The position numbers and the translations under genes are program-made. From contig OX359245.1 in assembly GCA_947179485.1 (NCBI GenBank), positions 40,287,067 through 40,351,066 on the forward strand: a DNA stretch of 64,000 nucleotides, given 5' to 3'. The notes beneath the pieces are model-generated. The model was not told where the DNA came from. It ran no database searches and saw nothing but the letters and a program-made list of their open reading frames with translations. The first letter of the stretch is position 1; the number at the start of each line of letters is the position of its first letter. The DNA comes from Allacma fusca (taxonomy: Eukaryota > Arthropoda > Collembola > Symphypleona > Sminthuridae). Positions 22,912 through 33,800 of this stretch are shown here, one piece after another.

Positions 22912-24016
22912 ATGAAACTCGTCCTTTTCTACGGGTCAGTACGTCCTGGCAGATTAGTAGACAGGGTTGGGTGTTTTGTCAAGGATCTGGTTGAAGCGAA
23001 TGGGTTTGAAGTCACCCTTTTGGGTAAATGAAAGGAAGAATAATTTTTATACAAAATTCAAACTTTAAATAAGGACACTGAAGAAGTTTTTTTTTTTTTT
23101 TAAATTTGTCTGTCTATAGATCCTGGGGAGATGCCATTTGAAATCCTCAAATGCCCCTTACATTTCTATCCGGACATTCTGGAAGCACCGGATTGGTTAG
23201 TAGAAGCAAATGAGAAGATTCGTGACGCTGAATGTTTTCTGGTGGTGTCAGCTGAGTACAATGCAACTATTCCACCAGCCCTGAGCAATATGTTGGATCA
23301 TTTTAATATGACGTCTTATCGACACAAGCCCCTTGGTCTTGTGACGTATTCCATGGGTAATGGCAGACAAAAATATTTTTAATTATTGCTATTGTACAAT
23401 TTTTTCTTTTACTTAAAATTCGTTGAAATCGCCCAATGAATACCATTAAATTTTGTCATTATGTACATATGCAAAGAATTTATAACACCGTCGGTGATGA
23501 GGCAAAATTGGCTATAGCATTTTTGATTGAAAGAAAAATATAAAAATTTATGTATCTACATATATGTAGATACATACCCAACTCTGAGGCAAACATATTT
23601 TAGACCATTTTGTCTTTAATCGAAACTGCATCTAATCTATTTCCCATCCACTTCCCTCCTGCAACCTCGGCATTTTATTATCATGTAGAATGAAACTATT
23701 ATATACAACATAACCTAAAAAATTACAATTTTTTGTATTAACAAATTTTGATTGATTCACAGGTCATTTTGGGGGAATTCGAGCAGCCAGTACTATCCGT
23801 CAGTTAGGGATTGAGCTGGGGATGGTTCCCATCCCAGCCAATGCTCATATCCCTATGGCTGAGACAACATTTGATGAAACTGGGATTTGCTTGGATGAGC
23901 GAGTGTCAAGTAGGATCCTCCGGTTAGTGGAGGAGCTTCGATGGTACACTACAGCTCTGAGTAGCTACAAAGCCATTGAAGCCCCTCCCAATGCTCCACA
24001 ATATTCATTAGAATGA
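22912..24016 (+). CDS. NADPH-dependent FMN reductase-like flavoprotein, paralogue 2
   Basis: Exons 22912-23023, 23120-23356 and 23763-24016 give 200 residues. The N-terminus is six residues shorter than paralogue 1. The phosphate loop is YGSVRPGR (residues 7-14), and exon 2 carries AEYNATIPPALSNMLDHF. Exons 2 and 3 have the same lengths as in paralogue 1 (237 and 254), with phase-1 introns at identical sites, so the pair arose by tandem duplication. Predicted role: flavin-dependent NAD(P)H oxidoreductase, cytosolic, substrate unknown. AATAAA is near 24258. Intron 2 (23357-23762) contains a perfect 28-base palindrome. Confidence 0.9.
23549..23576. repeat. Perfect 28-base palindrome in intron 2 of reductase 2
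   Basis: The half-site TATGTATCTACATA is followed by its exact reverse complement. It lies in an AT-rich intron and may be a small repeat end or a chance product of alternating TA. Confidence 0.6.
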
Positions 24017-24520
24017 ATTTTATTTCCATGCTAAAATATATAGCTTTTCGGAACGATTCCCAATCACCCGAAAATTCAGCACAAAACCGCTTGCAGCCAC
24101 AGTTCCATTGTAGCAGGATTTAGTAGTGCAGATAAAAGCATTTGTTTTATGTAGTAATTATTATTCTCTTGTCTAATTGTAAGTAAATAGTAAATTATTG
24201 TGAAAAAGTATCCATTCTACACGAGCAACTCCTGTAACTTTCGATTCTTCACTAATGAATAAAACAGCATTGGGAAATAAACGACGATTGTGTAATTATT
24301 TGTCAGTGTGAATCAAGCAATAATAATTATTACAATCACTTATAGTTTATTCAAATACAAATGCTTTACTTCAAGTCAATAATATCAGTTTAAAATATTC
24401 TGAGAGTCACTATAAGCTTACAAAAGTTACGCTATGTGGTACTTATAACTATGCAAAGATACCCATCATGATGTACGTATATGGAAATAAATTAAATACG
24501 AAAGTCAGGGGTCAGTCAGA

Positions 24521-25090
24521 TCAGAACAGTTTCCCGTACCTTACGTGGGAAGCACTTTCCCAAGGGATCCAAATTCGACCCTCTCTAAAAAAAACAATAA
24601 TTAATTTTAATAATTTAAAACTGGATTACGTGATAACATGATAGATTATAATAAATAATTAATTTTAGCTACAGTTCTCAATTATAAATAGTGTGAGACT
24701 AGCTCATTAGCTGTAATTTTTAAATAATTACGGGTCAGTCAGAGATAATGAAAGCATTGTGCATAATTAATTACCTACAGTCCACTGGAAACGACGGCCC
24801 GGAGAAGTACTGTCCTGCCGGGAAAGGATAGGACACGACGGAAGTCATTCCATAAGCTACCAATACCATGATAAATGCCAAAGCAGACTAGAAGAAATAA
24901 AAAAAAATGTATTTTATTAAATTAATCTTTATCAACCGTTGACTGTTTAGAAATGAAAGTTCCAGTGTACAACGGTACAGTGAAATTTACATACGTATGG
25001 TATATTTACTTACTATGCACGTATATGGTAAGCACTCACATACTGTATGTGTGTAGTAAACAAAAAATCTCAACTTACCCCAAACTTCAT
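24521..25090 (-). CDS. WxxW secreted peptide precursor, copy E (divergent, 62 aa)
   Basis: Exons: 25079-25090 (MKFG), 24775-24887 and 24521-24584, with GTAAG and GTAAT donors and TAG acceptors. Residues 5-23 are a signal peptide and 24-41 a spacer beginning YPFPAG, recalling LPFGMP of copy B. Residues 42-45 are R-E-G-R with the Arg42 codon split by the phase-2 intron. Residues 46-62, IWIPWESASHVRYGKLF, are the peptide. It shares the WxxW core, the S-A, and the RYG of the tandem copies, but has KLF at the end and no Gly for amidation. Identity to copies A-D is limited to these features and the gene structure, so the family is old. Function unknown. Confidence 0.82.
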
Positions 25091-25291
25091 GTTGCTCAAG
25101 TTTTTTAAGTTGTTTGCTGAAGAATTAAAATCTCACAATATGAATTATTAGAGTACAAGTTTTTTTGTATTGAAGACTTAGAGTTTGTTAAAAGCTCTGT
25201 GAAGGTTTGAAGGGTGAAGGTGACTAATTGTCATTTCCATCTGGAATTTCGACCAAAGACTCAGTGTAACGTTTTTTTTGGAGCAAAGAGT

Positions 25292-25298
25292 ATTTATA
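25292..25298 (-). promoter_or_regulatory. TATA box of peptide copy E
   Basis: TATAAAT on the minus strand, 202 bases upstream of the ATG. No clear TCAGT initiator is seen at the expected place. Confidence 0.5.
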
Positions 25299-26322
25299 CT
25301 ACAAGTGTTGTGGAGACTCCGTGAGGCTATTGTGAAATATGGTAATTAGGCTGCGTTTTCATTGAGCAATAATGAATGACATGCCAGGGGATGATAACGT
25401 CATTAGTCATCATGCTCACCGCTTTGCTACTGATTACGCAGGAACCCACAAATCCAGGTACAATTGCGCGACAAATCGGATTAAACGTTCGAGAAGAAAT
25501 GACTCGTTTACATAGAACCACTCTTTTCTTGTTTTGTTGTTCGAAAGGATTCTGTCTGAGCCAGTGTTGGACCATTATTTCAGCTAGAGTTGATGCATAC
25601 GTATCTATATATTCCCTTTTAAATATAATATTATACATACATGATTATAGAAGATGTTATATGTCCAGAGGCTCGAAAACCCTAGCTCTAATAATTCTAT
25701 ACTTACTTATACAAACGAACTATATTACGGCTGATATTACTGCCTAAATACTTCTGCAAGGACTTACGAACATTTGAGGACAATTACGAGCGTGCTGTAT
25801 ACTTAACCATAAGTACAATTGGTTATATTCCATATGCTTGTTTCCTTAAAACGTTAGGAATGGATATACACGTATGTAGTTGGTTTTATATCATGTATCT
25901 AAAATCATTTCAGTTTTAGAACTAATGTTACCAAATCTAACTATGTAACTATAGGGGCTACCAAAGGGAAATCGATATGGGCAGTTGAATCGAGGAAGTA
26001 ACAACAAGCAAGGGCTGCTGACATTCATTCAAACCATCAACCAGCTGATAATTAAGTTTTGGGGTAATGACTTTTAAAGCCTTATTGCTTTGACTTTAAC
26101 CCAAACAAATCCTTATGCAGTTTTAAGTACAGGTTTTATACATAATTATGGAATTACCTCTGGAAAGTTCAGCAGTTGAAATTGCAGTTTTATTGTATAA
26201 ATGGATAGAGTTTATTCAGAAATTTCTGGAGATGCTTCATATCATGAGCATACAACTGTAATATATAGGTCCAAAAAGAATACAAGTCTCAGAAATAAGT
26301 TTTATTGGAAAGAATAAGTTCT
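25299..26322. other. Intergenic, no gene seen
   Basis: Overlapping ORFs near 25327-25747 on opposite strands have no domain, signal peptide or splice sites I can defend. Confidence 0.4.
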
Positions 26323-26741
26323 TCATGCTCTCTTCAACCCAGTCACAGCCGATGAATGAGTCCAAGCGTTCCAAGCCCGTTTCCCCCTTAAATTAAAAAA
26401 TAATAATTTAGAAAAACAATCCTTTAAATTCAAACAGTTACTCAAATTATTATGTCTTTAATAATACGACCTTCAGCTATTATCAAACAAAAATTCTGTA
26501 CCTGCTAAGAACAGCCTCAGAAGGACTGTCATTTTTACCCTCTGACCTTTGGACGAGAACTGCTCCTTGCACAAAAAATATGGCCAAGGAGAGGAGGAAG
26601 AAAGTCGCAAAGAAATTCTGTAATAGAAATAATTTTAATTAATCCTAGAGCTTGTAACAAATCCACGCTTTATAGAAAAATAAAGGGAATTAATACCGAC
26701 AGGAAATAAATTCCTGAAGAGAAACTTACGTAAAGCTTCAT
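26323..26741 (-). CDS. WxxW secreted peptide precursor, copy F (divergent, 63 aa)
   Basis: Exons: 26730-26741 (MKLY), 26502-26617 and 26323-26386. Residues 5-23 are a strongly hydrophobic signal peptide and 24-42 a charged spacer. Residues 43-46 are R-G-K-R, a good furin/prohormone-convertase site; the Arg43 codon is split by the phase-2 intron as in all members. Residues 47-63, AWNAWTHSSAVTGLKRA, are the peptide. It keeps A-W-x-x-W and a following Ser-rich part but has lost RYGxxF and any amidation signal. Exons 1 and 3 are the same length as in copy E (12 and 64 bases). Function unknown. Confidence 0.8.
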
Positions 26742-26849
26742 ATTTGATTGCAAAGAATGATATTGCAAAAGAGAAGAGAATAACCACAGCCCGTATTGAT
26801 CCTCGAACTTCAGGAAGTATATGCAGGCCCTGTAGTAGTAGGTTCCGTT

Positions 26850-26856
26850 ATTTATA
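26850..26856 (-). promoter_or_regulatory. TATA box of peptide copy F
   Basis: TATAAAT on the minus strand, 109 bases upstream of the ATG, similar to the layout of copies A-D. Confidence 0.5.
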
Positions 26857-28206
26857 CTCAAATTTCAGGTAAGAAAAGGGTCCAAGATTTTATCTGACAG
26901 GTTCAAGTTGGCTATTGCTGTATGTATGAGATACAGGGGAACCTTTTCCGCTCGTTGGAGATGAGGTCCTCCGGTGAAGGACGCTGAGGTTTGGTAATTA
27001 TTTATGATGCTATGCTTAGATACTCGTGCTCAAGATGCTATATACATAAATAATTACGTTACATACATAATATGTACACTTGAGAAACGTTTAGGTGAAT
27101 TCTGGTTCAGGAGCCCTTAGTATATAGTTTATATTGTTCATTGTGTTTTCCAGGAATTCGGTGATGCAAACGTGATTCTTACCGCCTTGAGCCGGTAAAA
27201 TCTGTACTTTGGGACGAAAACAAAATGCTAGAGATTTGCATTGCTTCTTTATTCTACGTATATGTACATACATACGCTACGAGCTCCTAACAATCAAACA
27301 TATAAATTTATAACATTTAAACTGCCTAAAACTGGAATGTTTTAAAAATGTACATTGGACGTTTACAATTTTGGAAGGTTGCTTCACCTTTTCTTACACA
27401 AATGCTTACAACGTGTTCGCGTGATTTTTTTTGAATGACACACGTGTAGTGTTTGGGTTATGTGAGTTGTTTACATTTTTTGATTCTTTTGTTGGTCCAT
27501 ATGTTTTCAGTAGCAATCAGTTCGAGCCACTTGACTGTCCCACAATCAGTAATTGCTAGCAAAAAGGGGTTTGGGAATCAAAGAGCCTCAAAAGCGACAC
27601 ATGAGTAAACAAACAGATTTATCTGGGTTTCGAAACGTTTGGTGAGTAAACAAATGGATAAGAAATGACCTAATCCTTAATTACCAATTCTTAAGAAGAT
27701 TCAGTAAGTTCTTTAGATATGGGTGAAAATAAGAATGTTTATTTTTAAATATTAAAACGAAACCCCATTAACGCTCTAACTATCAACATCAGGGAATGAT
27801 TAAAGAGAGCTAATTACCAGTCCTCGTTGTCAGAGCTTATCAACGCTTTGGAAATTTGATTTTGAGTCAAGTCAAATCCAAGTCCAGCAATGTTTTAGCT
27901 CATTTTCGATTATTTTATGGGAGCATTATTTGTCTTAGAGAACTTACGCAATCCGTATCAAAATAAATGACATTGTTTTCAAACCTTATTTTACCATATG
28001 GATACATGCATACTTACATACATATGTAAGTTATGCAATATCACAGAGAATGAGGAATCATAAATCATAAATAGCAACGCATATACTTCTCCAACATTCC
28101 AGAATAAAACCATTGAAATCTCCAGAATTCCCTTTTTTGACATTTTGAGCTACTATTACCAGCAATTTTGATAACTCCTGTCGTTTATTGTTTGTCCTTC
28201 AGCAGC
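26857..28206. other. Intergenic, no gene seen
   Basis: AT-rich. A CATAAATA box at about 28066-28073 lies the right distance upstream of copy G to act as a weak TATA element. The ORF at 27091-27273 is not supported. Confidence 0.4.
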
Positions 28207-28547
28207 ATGTACCAGGTAAATTTAATTATTTATTTAATTACTGGAAATTATTTTATTTAAAATAATATCTTATAAATTTTATTTAGAATTACATCGGGGC
28301 ATTTTGGGCATTTCTGCTACTTTTCGCAGTAGCGACTGCTATTCCATTATACTTTGCTGTTGATGATCCGCAGCGACTATTTTCTCGGTAATATTTAATG
28401 GGTAAAAAGAATTTCTTTTGTAATATTTTCAAAGAGTATGATACAGGATCAGGTGCTGTTGGATGTGTCATTAAGAAATAAATATTTTGTTGTAGGGAGG
28501 GAAGTCTTTGGACACCGTGGTCCCATGCTGCCAAGATATTTTACTAG
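28207..28547 (+). CDS. WxxW secreted peptide precursor, copy G (divergent, 53 aa, plus strand)
   Basis: Exons: 28207-28215 (MYQ), 28287-28387 and 28496-28547, with GTAAA and GTAAT donors and TAG acceptors. Residues 4-21 are a hydrophobic signal peptide and 22-36 an acidic spacer. Residues 37-40 are R-E-G-S, so the RxxR site has lost its second Arg. Residues 41-53 are LWTPWSHAAKIFY. The phase-2 intron again splits the first Arg codon. It is the only member on the plus strand. The start REG, the WTPW core and the intron phases link it to the family; the short C-terminus lacks RYG and amidation. Processing, if any, would need a different enzyme. Function unknown. Confidence 0.76.
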
Positions 28548-29904
28548 GGATTAAACCATATTTACTATTCAAATGGTGCAGATTAGAATAAAATTGATTT
28601 GTTATAAGATAATTCATTTGTAATAAATACTACTGCTTCAATTTTACCATAAAGCATTATTGGGATCCATTAAAAATTCTTATATTTAGATGGAACACTA
28701 TTTTTTTTATATTTGGGTGTATTAAATAATTTGTGTGTATTACATTTGTAGTAATCCCTGTAATAAAAAGTATAATGACTTGGTGGTGACAGCACTAATT
28801 CCCATGTAGTGTTTAAAGTGATACTAATGAATATTTAACATACAGTTTACAATTCACAAAATTAACAAGAAAGTAGATACATACTCTCTATGATTGGAGG
28901 CGGCGTATATCCTCCTAGCTATAGCCCGACAAACTCAACTAGTCAGTTCCTTGATTAAATAAAAGTAGCCTTGTCGTGAACATGCAAACTTCCCACAGAC
29001 CCATAATTACGTACACATTACAGCAGAGCTCTCCCAACTCACAATACCGCAATCAAGTAATCATGTAAATACTTACTGCTTGGGTTGCTGCACGATCTAT
29101 GTTTCTATATAGTAAATCGGCTTTAGTTCCTAACAGGGGACAGTAATTAATTTTGTTCAGCCCATATGGCGAGCCAGCTATACAGGGGTAACGTGAGAAA
29201 TACTCTATCTTGTTCGTACCGTCTCCTGTCAGAAACTTTCGCAGTGTCTGGTTATTTGGGACTTGGGAGCTTTCTATAAATAGTACTGATATTATATAGG
29301 TACACAGTGTAGTAGCGAGTATGCACAATAGGGAAGTTGTACTATGTATGTACTAGAAAGTATAACCTGTGGGCTGCACGGCTGTAGTACTGTACTTGAC
29401 TCATTATCACACAAAACTGAATCCATGACCCTCAGTTTTAGAAAATTTACAGATTGGTTTCCTTGAGTTCGGGCTTGCTTCAATTACGTTCTGCTATGGA
29501 TGTACATATTATACAAATATAGATGCAGTTTGCATATTTATCGGATTATATGCAACCTTCTTATTGTAGTTCATGTTTGTTGCTTGTGAGCGAATGCGTG
29601 CACGCTATTATACAGTATGCTCTCATCATTAGAGACGCCCTTACAAGAATATTTTCTCTAAAGAAGCAATACCTTTCGATCTTTCTTATTTACCATGATG
29701 CTAAATTTTGACATTACAAGAATATCATGCTCTATTTTGTAAGTATTTAAAATTGCCTGTTCACTTATTAATAGCATATGTACATTACACCGGTGAATAT
29801 ATAGCCGAAGCTTTTAACATACCATGCATGTATGCTCCATACACCAAAGAAAATGAAACATGCTAGGATAATGGGATATTTTATTATCTTTGAACGTATG
29901 GGGA
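28548..29904. other. Intergenic with one possible orphan exon
   Basis: On the minus strand, 29088-29302 is open between an acceptor-like TTTATAG and a donor GCAGTAAGTA. It would code about 70 residues with Cys and Tyr. I cannot find partner exons or a family, so I do not call a gene. Confidence 0.25.
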
Positions 29905-30253
29905 TAGGAATGCCAATGATCTGGTGTAGAACATTTTGTAATGGTCCAATAAATGAATTGGTCTGATCTGGTCCTTGATTTTAATGGTCGGGTCTTCCAG
30001 GAGCATGGTAAAAATAGACCAGCCCACAAGACCATGGTTCTAAAAGCATGCAAAATATAAATCATAACTCAACAAAATCCAGAGGGAAATGCTCCAGAAT
30101 TTAATTTAGTGAGAAAAAAAGAAATTCACTCAATATAACGGGATTATTTAATTTAATTTGAACTTTTTCTGGACCATGATATTTACTCTGGTCTGAGCTT
30201 TGGACTGAACTAGTTTCATAAAATGGAATCAGATCAGACCAATAACATCCTTA
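29905..30253. mobile_element. Decayed copy of the GGTCTGGTCC element
   Basis: The left end TAGGAATGCCAATGATCTGG and right end CAGACCAATAACATCCTTA match the ends of the 20915-21410 element with several changes. Flanks TATGGGGA and TATGGGAC agree at 6 of 8 bases. The interior repeats are eroded, so this copy is older. Confidence 0.65.
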
Positions 30254-30850
30254 TATGGGACATCATGGTCAGTCACCAAGTTACCATTGTAGTCATACAT
30301 TAGTGCATACATGGGAAGGCCTCATGTTGTTAGATGCACTAAATTCCAAAGATTTTCTGGACATTATTAGGTATAAATGGGGTTTTCGTGTAAATCTTTT
30401 CCTGATTAAATTATAAATTATGAAAAACCACAGATACACTGGATGTCTACAAATTGGGTTTTACCCATTTTATCGCCTTAAGGTGATTATAGTGAAAGTT
30501 AGAGCAGCATTAAACCTTATTTCGTCCTTACTGATAAAAAGCCAATTTATGACCGAGAGTCGTAAAAACACATGATTAGAGATTATTATTAACTATTATA
30601 TTCCGTTTATTTTCGGATAACAAATGGAAGAACGAATCATACAAGTTTAATCATTATTTCATACACATGTGTAGCTACGATTACTTGCTATCTTATCTGA
30701 GCAGAAACAAAATAGGTTTCGCTATCTTTCAAACAATAACAATCATAACCCTAACTACATATCACAATGTTCCATACACAATATGTACAAAGAATAGAAT
30801 GAAATGCTGTAAATGCTGGTTCGATCCCCGTTATAGGACACTACTGTGAG
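30254..30850. other. Intergenic, 3' of the XDH-like gene
   Basis: No further gene; it probably includes the 3' UTR of the minus-strand enzyme gene. Confidence 0.4.
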
Positions 30851-33800
30851 CTAAATCTTCCGGCCAAAGCTGCCACAAGCATTTCTGATTTTTTCAGCCG
30901 TGGCAGGAGCATCAAATGGAAATTTCATATCTAGATTTGCATCTCTTCTCGCTTCTTTAACAGCGTTCTGGATAGCAATAAATACCGAGGAAACCAAAAG
31001 TAGGGGTGGCTCGCCGATGGCCTATATGAATACAATTTAATACACGCACATCATTTGATACTTTTATTATTTTTATTCAAGACCCTAAAATAATAAAGCT
31101 TAAAACTTTCTCGAGAGAATATCTGTACCTTTGAAGAGTACACGGCCCGAGGATTCGATGATCCTTTCAGCAGTGAGACATTAAATTCTTGCGGTATATT
31201 TGCTACTCCAGGTATTTTATAAGTTGCTGGTCCAGTGGCTGTCAAATGACCATCTGGAGTCACACCCACTTGCTCCATGGTGACCCAGCCAATCCCCTGC
31301 ACAAAAGCTCCTTCAATTTGACCAATGTCAATAGCCGGATTTAGACTCTGGCCAACGTCCATCACTATATCCGTACGGATTATCTGGCAATTATTGTAAA
31401 AGTGTTATTTACCAATCCAATTTTTTTACTACAAAATTCCAATAGACAAAATTCAACACTCACTTTGAACTCTCCGGTTAAGCAATCAATCTCAACTTCA
31501 GTACATCCGGTCCCGTAGACTTGATAATTACATATTCCGGTGAATTCAAGCCTATTGAAATAATTCATAGAAATTGTTTTTGCAGTAAGAAAATATTCAA
31601 AATTTTATTTTGGAAAGTATACCCACTTTGTAAAACCCGTAGTGGACAAATTAACCCTAGCAAGGTACGCTGCCTCCACCCAGCTTTCCCAGGTGCCATC
31701 AGGTTGTGCTTCTTTAAATGGCTGAAGTCGTTTTGACAATATTTCGCAAGCCTCCTGAACATCCGGAATAAATAATTTTTATTACATGCATTTGTCAAGA
31801 ATTCGAAATACATAGATGTACATATACACTGATTGCAAATAAATCATTACGACTCCTTATTTCTTATGAAAAATATTAAATGAAGGATTACAACAACAGC
31901 AGGTCCATTCAAGTCTGTAGTCATGCTGCCAGCGGAGGTTGAAGTGTTGGGAACTTTATCTGTCGAAGTTTCCCGATGTCGAATTTTTGTTACTGGAACT
32001 CCAAGAGCTCTACTTGCAATCTACACATTTAAAAAAAAATCAGTATTGACTTAAAATTTATGCTTACAATCAGAAAAACCAACTTGTGTTAAACAAGGTA
32101 TTTTTTGACTGCCGAGAAAATATATTGTAAGCTTACCTCGTAAAACACATATGATAAACTACCTAAAATACAAATGGGTTTATAAAAAGCTGACCTGCAT
32201 CATTTTGGTTTGAAGTCCTTGACCCATCTCAACTCCTCCATGATTGATAGCAACTGATCCATCCCTATAAATCATGACGAGAGCTCCCCCTTGGTTCATG
32301 GTTGGAACAGGGAAGCCAATTAAGTATGTCAACGGTATAAGGGCGAGCCCTTTCTTGATAAACTTGCTCTTCAAATTAAAATCCTGGACAGCTTTGAGCC
32401 TAGCTGTGTAATTGGAATTAACTTGACACTCCTCCCAGCATCTTCTAGTGTTGCTATTCTCAATAATGTGTCCAAATGGGGTGACTTCGCCATTTTTGTA
32501 AAAATGCTGCTCACGAATCTGAAAATGTAAGATTTTCAAAATTAAACCCCAAAGTTTACAAAGACTCACTTAAAGATTTTAATGATTTTATTTTAAAAAT
32601 CACATTATTTGTTTTACTTCATTAGGATTCATCCCGAGTTCTGCTGCAACAGCTTCCACAATATGCTCAATCATAATTGCTCCTTGGGGAGCCCCAAAAC
32701 CCCGAAATGCTGTGTTGGACTGAGTGTTCGTACGAAGAGTGTGACCTTTCAGATCACAATGCTCAATATTGTAAGCAGTGGCTATGGCCCTCAAAGCAGA
32801 ACCCAAAATAAATGTTGAATAATCATTGGACTCCCCAGCATTACTAAACACATTAGCTTGGAGTGCAGAAATGAGCCCCTCTGAATTGAAACTAACAGAA
32901 TAACGACAGAGCATTTCATGTCGCCCTCCCACGATCTTCATGTCTTCTTCTCGGGTAAGGACGCAACGGACTGGTCGTTTCAAGCTGTTTACAACAAATA
33001 CAAATGAATTAACTTCCTTAATTCAAATAATTACACGGACAATATTAATTTTTATGAAGAGGTTTATACTCAAGGGCTGCCAATGATGCAGCAACTGGGA
33101 GGAACAGGATTCTCGTCTCCTTCCCTCCGAAACCCCCTCCAAGTCTTCGAGTAGTGATGATAACTTTGTTTGCGGGGAGACCCAAACATTTTGAAACGGT
33201 CTCCTGAGCATGAGTCATTGCTTGAGTTGTGAAGACAATCTCAAGCTCATCATCCTCTTTGGGGTAAGCAATGCAGGAGTTTGGCTCCATATAAAAATGC
33301 TTCTGACCTCCAGTCCGGAACTCTCCTTGAAGAACCTTAATGTCGCTTTTTGCGAAGCAGTTATTGACATCCCCTCGTGTCATCTTCAGATGATCCAGGA
33401 AGGTCTTTGTGGTAATCGCTTCGTCAAGGGTAAGAACTGCGGGTTTGTCTTCGTACTCGATTCGAACTAATTTAGCTGCTGCTGAAGCAACGTCCTTCGA
33501 AGTAGCAACTACCAATGCTATGACTTGACCATGGAAGCCAACTGTATCATCAGCGAAGATACATTCGTCGTGAGTATGAGTTGGACCAGCGGGCCTATTC
33601 TTAGCACCGGGTAAAGATGAAGAATCATAAATTGCAAGGACACCTTCCAAAGCTTTGGCAGCAGTATAATTCTTGTTTAATATCTTCGCATGAACTTTTT
33701 CACTGAGGACAAAAACTCCGAAGGCCTCTGTGGCTGTTTCAGGAATGTCATTTAAGAAGATAGCTTCTCCTGTGGTTTGCTTTAGAGCTGGTAAATGTAC

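Noticed and set aside
30790..30840. GGTTCGATCC box that could belong to a tRNA
   Set aside because: No A box or foldable cloverleaf lies upstream at the right distance.
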